The notes beneath the pieces were generated by a model. That model was not told the DNA's origin. It made no database searches and worked only from the letters and a program-made list of their open reading frames with translations. 64,000 nt of DNA from Rhizophagus clarus (lineage: Eukaryota; Glomeromycota; Glomeromycetes; Glomerales; Glomeraceae). Every line of letters begins with the position of its first letter. Position 1 is the first letter of the stretch. The stretch spans positions 2,501 through 66,500 of the forward strand of contig BLAL01000083.1 in the NCBI GenBank assembly GCA_015698045.1, written 5' to 3'. The position numbers and the translations under genes were made by a program. This document shows, one piece after another, positions 56,570-64,000 of this stretch.

Positions 56570-58316
56570 CTTCCTAGTTTTTGACGAATGCTTGCTAGTA
56601 TTTGATGAAGTTGATATTGTACTTCCTTTTTTAATATTATCTGACACAAATAAGTAAAAAGGTTCATCTAAACTATTCTTTCTAGCATTAACAACATCAT
56701 TGTTATTACCGTTGCCATCCTTTTTAATATTAATATCAATATCATTATCTTTATTACTACCACCAATATCATTATCGTTATCTTTATTACTACCACCAAT
56801 ATCATTATCGTTATCTTTATTGCCACTACCAACATCATTATTATTATCTTTATTACCATCACCAACATCATTATTATTATCTTTATTACCACCACCAATA
56901 TCATTTTCATTAATACCACTATCATTCATATTATTATTATTTTTATCACCATTAACATCATTATCGTCATCGTTATCACCACCAACATTGCCATCATTAT
57001 CACTACCACCGATATTATTATCACTATCATTTAGTTTGTCATTATCATTCTCATCGTCATCATCTTTGTCTGATTCTTGTGCAACTCACCTTGAGAAAAT
57101 TTACCAGCTCAGCATATCTTTATTGGGCTTACTTTTATTATCAACAATATCATCTAAGCAGTAATGTTTACAACTTAATCCTATTCTGATGCTTATCCTG
57201 ATTTCTTCCACCCAGAATAAGATTTGTTTAATCTATAAAAATTTGTAGTTTATTATGTATAAATATTATATTAATTAATTAATATCACAACTTTACATAC
57301 CTTAAACAATCGCCACTTTTTATCATATACTTTTATTATTGAATTGGTGTTGACTAATCGTTTGATCTTATTTTTTATCATATTTTTCTTTCGCCAATTC
57401 TTTATCATCTGATGATTATTCATCTGAATGAAGATCTGACGTATTTAACACCTTCTTGCAATCTTTTATATAGGATTCTCAAGTCAAATTCTCAGGATGG
57501 CATTCAGATAAAAGGTTATCTCATATTGATATCATATGTTGCAATCCTCTCCTATGCTGAAACATCTTCTAATGAAGTATAGTAAATTAAAATCAATTAA
57601 TTGTGTACATTTTATTTCGAATAATTAAAATTTATATCTGCTCACTTCTTGAATTTATATGTTGCCTTCTAATGTGCTCTTCTGCTCTACCTTCTTGTTT
57701 CAATTTCCATATCTCTCAGCACAATTTATGTAATTGTTTAATGATTTTTAATATCTCAATATTATATGCTTGAATGGAAGGGTTCATTGCAGATTTTACT
57801 GCTAATAAAAGCTTCTTGTTCATCATTTTTTTCTGATCATTGTAAGTTTTAGATATGTTAAATTAAAGTGATAAATTTATATTATTTAAAATATGGATCA
57901 CTTTATCCTAGTTATTAATAAACAATCATTAAAATGATCAAATATTAATTTATATTTAATAAAGATAAATTTTTAATAAAGATGTATATTTACGTAAAGT
58001 GTTTTCTTATAATTTTTTGATATGGGTGCTAATTCACGTTTTTGTTCCTTTCTCATAAAAACAGGCGACAATGTTTTATTAGAATTGGTACCCTTAGATA
58101 GATTTTCTAAAGATTACGTGAGATTTGAAATTGCACCTTTCAAATCCTGGATTTCCTTATTTTTAGCATCACCTATTAAAAATCAGTAATTAATATAAAT
58201 CATTTTAATATGAAAATTTTTACATTTAAGCCAGAATAAGCATGTGAGAGTAGCAATACTGCTATTTGGGTTTGGAGCAGTTGAACTTAATGTTAAAGAC
58301 ATATGAGATGATGTTC
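56570..58316 (-). pseudogene. Decayed multi-exon gene with an acidic Asn/Asp repeat tail
   Basis: On the - strand, protein-like exons occur at 58316-58224, 58172-57994 (GDAKNKEIQDLKGAISNL.. LSPVFMRKEQKRELAPI), 57832-57646 (AVKSAMNPSIQAYNIEILKI), 57568-57301 (SSDDKELAKEKYDKK) and 57232-56570 (IKQILFWVEEIRISIRIGLS). The last ends in NKDNNNDVGDG-type repeats and FYLFVSDNIKKGSTIS. Most exon joints have AG acceptors and GT donors. In-frame stops sit where Trp or Gln codons would fit (for example SW-stop-IFSR-stop-V), and at least one frameshift exists near 57370. The repeat tail overlaps (ATT)n-rich DNA. The family is not securely recognised; a repeated gene or transposon protein is likely. Confidence 0.55.
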
Positions 58317-58459
58317 CTATAATTTTTAATATTAAATTAGTATAAGTCATATGAAATAAATTAACACTAATTTAAAATAATATTACTTTTTATTAATGAT
58401 CTCTCTCTGTTTTGTGGAGATGAATCTGAAGAAGAGAGGATTATCATTTGATTATTAGG

Positions 58460-58942
58460 AACATAGTGAGATTGATGAAGAGAATTGCGAGATCAAGGAT
58501 GGTATCCAGAGGAATGAAAATGAGAATAGGATTAGGAATGATTATGTGAATGTCAAGATTGGAAATAATTATATAAACGTTAATATTGGGAATGATTATA
58601 CAAATATCTAGATCAGAAACGATGATACAAATATCAAAATTGAAAATGATGATGCGAATGTCAAGATTAGAAATGATTATGCAAATGTCAAGATTAGGAA
58701 TGATGATGCGAATGTCAGGATTAGGAACGATAATACAAATGTCAAGATTAAAAATAATGATAAGAATGTCAGGATTAGGAACGATGATGTAAATGTCTTG
58801 ATTAAAAATAATGATAAGGACGTCAATGATGATAGGAATAGGAATCTGATTCTTGTTGAGATCTATTACGATGAGAAACAGAAACATCCTAAAAGATTGG
58901 ATTTAAATTTAAAGATTTGTATTTTTTTATTATGGTATTATT
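58460..58942 (+). repeat. 30-bp minisatellite encoding a decapeptide repeat
   Basis: About ten units of AAGATTAGGAATGATGATGC followed by GAATGTC. On the + strand the frame reads R-N-D-x-x-N-V-(K/R)-I repeats in phase. It is preceded by EIDEENCEIKDGIQRNENEN and followed by LILVEIYYDEKQKHPKRLDL before a stop. One unit has an in-frame TAG near 58609. The - strand is also open but purely hydrophobic. It could be a degenerate coding repeat; no start or function can be given. Confidence 0.6.
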
Positions 58943-59160
58943 AAAGATCGAACAAGAGATAAAAGTCTCTTATATACATATTTGGAATCATCTGATTATT
59001 AGTTTCGTTAATCACCTAATTAAAATGAACAATAAAAATATTCATTAATTATACTATATTGCTATTAACCAATCAATAATCAATTAATTAAAATATATCA
59101 TTAATCTAAATATATTAATAAATGATATTATATTCAAAATTATACTTATAAAAGTAAGTT
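58943..59160. other. A+T-rich spacer, no gene seen
   Basis: No supported feature. Confidence 0.4.
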
Positions 59161-59625
59161 TTTCTAAAAAGTGTATGTATGTGATGTAAACGAAAAGTGA
59201 TAAATACTGTCAAAGTTGTATGTGATGTAAACAAAAAAATGATAAAAAATATTGTCAAAGTTCAAGTTGTATGTGATGTGATGTGAACGAAAAAGTGATA
59301 AAATATATTATTGAAACTGTTTGTAATGTGATAAAAAGCGATAAAAAATATTATCAAAGCTGTTTGTGACATGACAAAAAAGTGATAAAAAATATTTTTG
59401 AAGCTGTTTATGATATAAACGAAAAAGCAATAAAAAAATATTGTTGAAGTTGTTTGTGATGTGAACAAAAGAGTGATAAAAAATATTATTGAAGTTATTT
59501 ATAATGTGAACGAAAAAATGATAAAAAAGTTGTATGTGATGTGAACGAAAAGTGATAAAGATATTGTCAAAGCTATTGTAATATAAACAAAAAGTGATAT
59601 AAATATTGTTGAATATTTAATAAAA
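59160..59625 (+). repeat. Tandem repeat of ~40-65 bp, about ten units
   Basis: Units of GTTGTATGTGATGTAAACGA followed by AAAAGTGATAAAAAATATTG(T/A). They vary by small indels and are noncoding. Confidence 0.85.
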
Positions 59626-61195
59626 AATAACAACAAAATTTTATTACATTATACTAAACATAAAGAAAAAAAAATGTGGAGAAAAGAAAGAAAGTGAAAA
59701 AAAGTGTGAAGAAAAGAAAGAAAGTGTGAGGAACATACACAAATATACCATGTTTTCATAGGAAAATTTTAAATTAGGCATTCTGACACGTCCTTGCAAT
59801 TATGCATCTCTATTCACATAATAATAACAAACTGTGCTTAACATATTAAATCATATACGCCGATCTATACTCTAACCCTAATTTTTTGCTAGACTTATAA
59901 CTTTAGTGGTGGTATTATCATAAAGGAAGTGGTGCACATGTTGAGTATTATATTAGGATTTAGGATGTAATCCTTTAATATTTCTTGTGAAAAAAAAACT
60001 CTTCTTATTTTATCAAAATGGTTCATAAAAGAAGTGAAAATAAATTACAGAAGCGAAAAAATAAATCCTTTTTAAAAAGAAAAAAGTTGAGTGAGCACTC
60101 GAACCACTTAGAGTGATTACTTGGTCTACCTGTAGTTTTTCAGATCTTTTTAGATAGATAATTTTTTATAATTTTTCTTTTTTATATATTGTTTTTATTT
60201 TTACTTTTTTTGAAGGGTTTTTTTATAAAGACTTTGTTATGGATTATTGTATTCAGTTGTATATCTGGTTTCTAATTCAAAAAATTGGTTTAGATTGATA
60301 AAACAGTTGAAAATAAAAATAAAGGTATAAATTTCAATAAATTACTTAATTTTATTCTTAATTTATTATTATTAACATTTATTTTAAAAATTATATGTCT
60401 AAAATAACAAAAATCACTTACTGTTGATTTATATCTTTATTAACAAAAATTAAAACAAATAATAGACGTAGAAAAAAAATTAGATAATGAAATTAATAGA
60501 TGACAAAAATATAGAAAATAAATAAATTTAAATTTCTTTTAACCAATTTTTGTTCAATTTTATTCAAGCGAATAAATAAAGTATCATATTTTAATATCTT
60601 TACTTTTTTATTACTAATTTGATACTTGATCACAACAAATTTTTTTTTGAATATAGCTTCCAGGATGCACGACGTGGATATCAGTACTAATTCACATTTC
60701 AAAAAATTGGTTAATATCCTAACATTATCAATTATCACAAAATTTGAAAATTAAGTTTGATAAAATATATTATATATAATATAATTTTATTATAATAGAA
60801 TTATTTTATATGTGTGAAATCTTGCAAAAAAAAGAAAATTAAAATAAAAATAATAATTAATAAAAAAAAATAAATTTAATGATTATTTCTTGAATGAGAG
60901 TGATATCGTCTATGATATCTACAATAATCTCTTGAATGAAAACAAGAGTAAAAATGTGATCATCACTTATGATGATCTTGTGAATGAAATTGATATCAAG
61001 AATATGATTGTTTATGATAATTCTTTGAAATAGAACAGGAACTATCTCATCTATGATAATAAGATCGAAATCTACCTCATCTATTACTCTGTCTATTATG
61101 CCCATTTCTTCTATATCTTCTATAAGTGTACCTAAAATGATCTAAAAATAAATGAATAACTAGTTTTATAAAAATTTAATTAAATATAAATATAG
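59626..61195. other. A+T-rich region without a supported gene
   Basis: Purine-rich AAGAAAGAAAGTG tracts near 59660-59730. On the - strand, frames of 81 codons (60493-60738) and 82 codons (60857-61105) are somewhat protein-like but have no recognisable domain or supported start, so I leave them uncalled. Confidence 0.35.
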
Positions 61196-61546
61196 TCACC
61201 ACTTCAAAGCTAAAATTCGTTACTAAGTTTATCATAAAATTTATGATCATGCCAATTTGAACTTCTTAATTCATATCTATCTGCATCTGGATCTCTGCTT
61301 AGTAGCCTTTTTAAATTTTTGTAGCTGCATTTTAGAGAGTACCATTTCACTTGGTACTGTCTAGCTGATATTTCATATTGATAGTAATGATAGATATAAT
61401 TAGCAATTCAAGTTCAAAGGTCTGAATAGTTAGTATTATCTTCATTTAAATAGTTGATGGTGTCTTCATCTTTGTTCGATCAATGTTAATGCAATATCAT
61501 CATCAGGCCACTCTGCAACTGGTTCATGCAAATTTAGTACTTGGAT
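61196..61546 (-). pseudogene. Decayed trihelix/Myb-SANT-like gene, cut by a hAT insertion
   Basis: On the - strand: EPVAEWPDDDIALTLIEQR near 61535-61478, several stops, then IANYIYHYYQYEISARQYQV with KWYSLKCSYKNLKRLLSRD and SSNWHDHKFYDKLSNEF. The S.RQ...KW..L...Y..L pattern is that of trihelix/Myb-SANT DNA-binding domains. A TGA sits where Trp is expected before IANYI, and a TAG where Trp is likely after SNEF. The hAT copy starting at 61547 interrupts the N-terminal side. Confidence 0.62.
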
Positions 61547-61903
61547 TATACTTCTCAGTGTAATTGATTTTTAAATGCTGTAATATTACAGCACAATGCC
61601 AAATTGTATATTGACATAATGTAATTCATTTATATTGACGCAGTTGATTTGTACTGACATAATTGATTTGTATTGACATATTAAATTATACTGATGTAAT
61701 TGATTTATATTAGAAGTAATTATTTAACAAATTTATTCTCTAATCCTCACAGTTGACAAGCTACAGCAAATCATTTTTTGTTTATTTCTGAAACTTTTTT
61801 ATCATCATCAGCTGACACTTTATTCATAACATAAAAAATAATGAATTTACACTCATTTCTCTGCTAAAGAAATACACAAAAAATCATCTCTAATACCAAT
61901 TAC

Positions 61904-62000
61904 CTTTTTTTTTTTTTTTTAATTTAAAGATCGTGTTATATTTATTGTTAAATATTCAAATAAATACTATATACAATACTATATAACCCCCCCAGCTCAT
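61904..62000 (-). mobile_element. 97-bp LINE 3'-end insertion with target duplication
   Basis: On the - strand it reads ATGAGCTGGGGGGGTTATAT... AATATTTAACAATAAATATA... followed by an A-tail, matching the 3' end of the LINE at 48440-48540. AATACCAATTAC occurs immediately on both sides (61892-61903 and 62001-62012), a 12-bp target duplication. This is a severely 5'-truncated retrotransposition event. Confidence 0.92.
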
Positions 62001-62504
62001 AATACCAATTACAAAATAATGTGATTCCTAAAATTAAATATATAAAAATGATTTAAGCTATATTTGATTTATTAAAATTATGAATGTTCACAATTCTTTT
62101 TTTGATTCCGCAACATTGTGAATTTTGAAGTTGAATTGCATATAGTGGACTGCAATTTCACAATTACGTGATCTATATAAACGTGATTTGCTCTTACAAA
62201 AAAAAGGAAATGAAGCATTAATAAATATTTCTTAAAGAATTTACAAATTTCTCCTCCAAACCACACATACCGCAGCCTGTTTAGCTATTCTAAGGCTATC
62301 TCTACAAAAATAAAAAAAAAAGAAATGTTAGAACATTTCTTTGAGTTAATTTCACAAAAACTCCCTCTATTCAACTTACCTGAGGTCTCCAAGACTGTTC
62401 TCTGATATTTTCTGCAAAAATAAAGAAAAAAAGAAATATTAAAACATTTCTTTAAATTAATTTTACAAAAACTTCTTCCATTTAACTTACCTAAAGTTGC
62501 CTGC

Positions 62505-63668
62505 CGAAACTAAAGAGTTTCGACATGTCGAAATTATCAAAATTATTTCGACATTTCGACATTGGCCTTCCGATTTGTCGAAATGCCGAAATAGTTTTGA
62601 CATGTCAAAATTGTCGAAACTATTTCGTCACGTGATATATATAATATATACATATTGTCAATTTAACGAAAAAACTATTTCGCAACAGTTTTTCAAGCAT
62701 TTAATAAAAAACGGTGCGAAACGTTTTTTATTTTTGATTTTTTAAGCGAAAAACGCAACATTTTTCAAGCTTTTTTTTTTTAACTTAGAAAAAAAAACTG
62801 TTTCGCAACGGTTTTTCAAGTATTTAATAAAAAATGTTGCAAAACGTTTTTATTTTTGATTAAAAAAAACTGTTTCGCAACGGTATTTAATAAAAAATGT
62901 TGCGAAATGTTTTTTATTTTTGATTTTTTAAACAAAAAAAACCGTTTCGCAACGGTTTTTCAATTATTTAATAAAAAACGTTGCGAAACATTTTTTATTT
63001 TTGATTTTTAAGCAAAAAACACAACGTTTTTCAAGCTTTTTTTTTAACTTAAAAAAAAAAACTGTTTCGCAACAATTTTCAATTATTTAATAAAAAATGT
63101 TGCGAAACGTTTTTTATTTTTTTAACTTAAAAAAAAACCATTTCACAACAGTTTATCAAGTATTTAATAAAAAACGTTGCGAAATGTTTTTTATTTTTGA
63201 TTTTTTAAACCAAAAAAACCGTTTCGCAACGGGTTTTCAATTATTTAATAAAAAACATTGCAAAACATTTTTTATTTTTGAATTTTTAAGCGAAAAGAAC
63301 TGTTTCGCAACGGTTTTTCAATTATTTAATAAAAAACGTTGCGAAACATTTTTTATTTTTGAATTTTTAAGCGAAAAGAACCATTTTGCAACAGTTTTTC
63401 AAGTTTTTTTTAACTTAGAAAAAAAAACTGTTTCGCAACAGTTTTTTGATTATTTAATAAAAACGTTGCAAAACGTTTTTTATTTTTGAATTTTTATTAT
63501 AATGAATAAAACCTGTTGCGAAACATTGTGATTTTACTTTCAGCAGTTTCGACATGTCAAAACTAGTTTTGACAATTTTGACGTGTCAAAATTATTTCGG
63601 CATTTCAGCATTTTGACATATTTTAGGTTTCGACATTTCGACATTGGCCAATTGAGTTTCGGCAGGTA
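62505..63668. mobile_element. TIR insertion with GTTTCGGCAGG ends and internal satellite
   Basis: CCTGCCGAAACT at the left end is mirrored by AGTTTCGGCAGG at the right, extending imperfectly outward as AGTT(G/A). Subterminal blocks on both sides are rich in TTTCGACATGTCGAAA palindromes. It is absent from the sister hAT copy at the corresponding site (near 54740). TTAACTTACCTAA and TTAAACTTACCCAA flank it and may be a long or imperfect duplication. Confidence 0.75.
62640..63520. repeat. Satellite of AAAACGTTGCGAAACGTTTTT / CTGTTTCGCAACGG units
   Basis: Roughly ten diverged units in which GTTTCGCAACGGTTTTTCAA and TTTAATAAAAAACGTTGCGA alternate, each pair potentially forming a hairpin. Same core words as the satellite at 3137-3417 in another element. 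Confidence 0.8.
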
Positions 63669-64000
63669 ACTTTAAACTTACCCAAGACTTTCAAAGCCTA
63701 TCCATACAAAAATAAAGAAAAAGGAAATGTTAGAATGTTTCTTTAAATTAATACTCCAGACTTCTTTAGAACTTATCAATATTTTTCACTAGAGTAGGCA
63801 TCCATTTCCTACAAAAAAAAACCAAATAATACTTTTTTAGTTTAAAGAACTAAAATAAGTAATTTAAATATTTTTTTTTTAAAAAAAAAATATTTGGTTT
63901 AAATAAACCAAAAAATAGTTTAAATAAAAAATCTTTTTTTATTTATTTTTTTAATAGATTAAATAATTTAAAATGAAAAGAAACAGTAATTCGCAATTAC

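Larger units (their letters stand above)
61547..64000 (-). mobile_element. Second copy of the inner hAT, inverted, partial
   Basis: It begins with TATACTTCTCAGTGTAATTG and follows the reverse complement of 55435 downward: the TTGACATAATTGATTTGTA repeats, the splice-like units (62280-62500 and 63690-63820) and the long T/A tracts near 63870. It runs past the window end, so its other terminus and duplication are not visible. It contains a LINE tail insertion (61904-62000) and a TIR insertion (about 62505-63668). Confidence 0.85.

Noticed and set aside
56232-56577. Leu/Ile-rich open frames on both strands
   Set aside because: They are translations of a 21-bp ATT-rich minisatellite.
58444-58887. 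147-codon hydrophobic frame on the - strand
   Set aside because: It is the complement of a 30-bp minisatellite whose + strand frame is more protein-like.
60075-60150. tRNA-like stretch on the - strand (AGTGGTTCGAGTGCTCACT)
   Set aside because: The B-box-like word is present, but the T-stem does not pair and the conserved C61 position is G; no cloverleaf could be drawn.
60493-61105. Two - strand frames of about 80 codons
   Set aside because: No domain, no upstream signals and no splice context; composition alone could produce them.
63097-63489. 130-codon frame rich in Phe/Asn/Lys
   Set aside because: It spans the AACGTTGCGAAACG satellite and repeats in step with it.

Overview
The window is a strongly A+T-rich piece of a eukaryotic nuclear genome. 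Short GT-AG introns (about 70-100 bp), interstitial CCCTAA repeats and dense nested DNA transposons point to a fungus. Several proteins resemble, from memory, lineage-expanded families of arbuscular mycorrhizal fungi (Glomeromycotina, Rhizophagus-like). No database could be searched, so the organism is an inference.

Three genes look intact once exons are joined by hand. (1) A 4-exon gene (8641-9265, 128 aa) encodes a trihelix/Myb-SANT-like protein and lies inside a TIR element with a TA target duplication. (2) An 11-exon gene (18840-21946, 677 aa) encodes a protein of unknown function with an acidic repeat block; it sits between the arms of a very large inverted repeat (about 6.25-30.5 kb). 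(3) A 9-exon gene (38163-41784, 988 aa) encodes a clear YEATS2-type chromatin protein and includes a 10-nt microexon.

The rest is mostly mobile and decaying DNA. From left to right: a pseudogene with a homeodomain-like tail, inside a candidate TIR element and split by a nested MITE-like insertion (281-4578); interstitial telomere-like tracts (4.6 and 5.7 kb); the Myb element; the left arm of the large inverted repeat; hAT and TA-type MITEs; a polypurine palindromic element (14.5-16.4 kb); the right arm, broken by a hAT copy (26869-29651); a second hAT copy (33807-36466); the YEATS2 gene; a dead, 5'-truncated LINE (about 43.1-48.5 kb); nested hAT elements with BED-finger transposase debris (51770-55775, and a second copy running off the right end); and decayed genes and minisatellites at 56-61.5 kb.

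The most unusual signal is a set of tandem arrays whose unit, about 115-120 bp long, looks like one intron plus one mini-exon: a pyrimidine tract ending TAG, a 38-41 nt block, then GTAAG/GTAAA. Blocks at several loci encode related LPDE...F.I peptides, and the arrays occur in elements that are otherwise unrelated. A second theme is decay by C-to-T / G-to-A changes: stops arise from TGG and CGA codons, and the LINE's catalytic aspartates have become asparagines.
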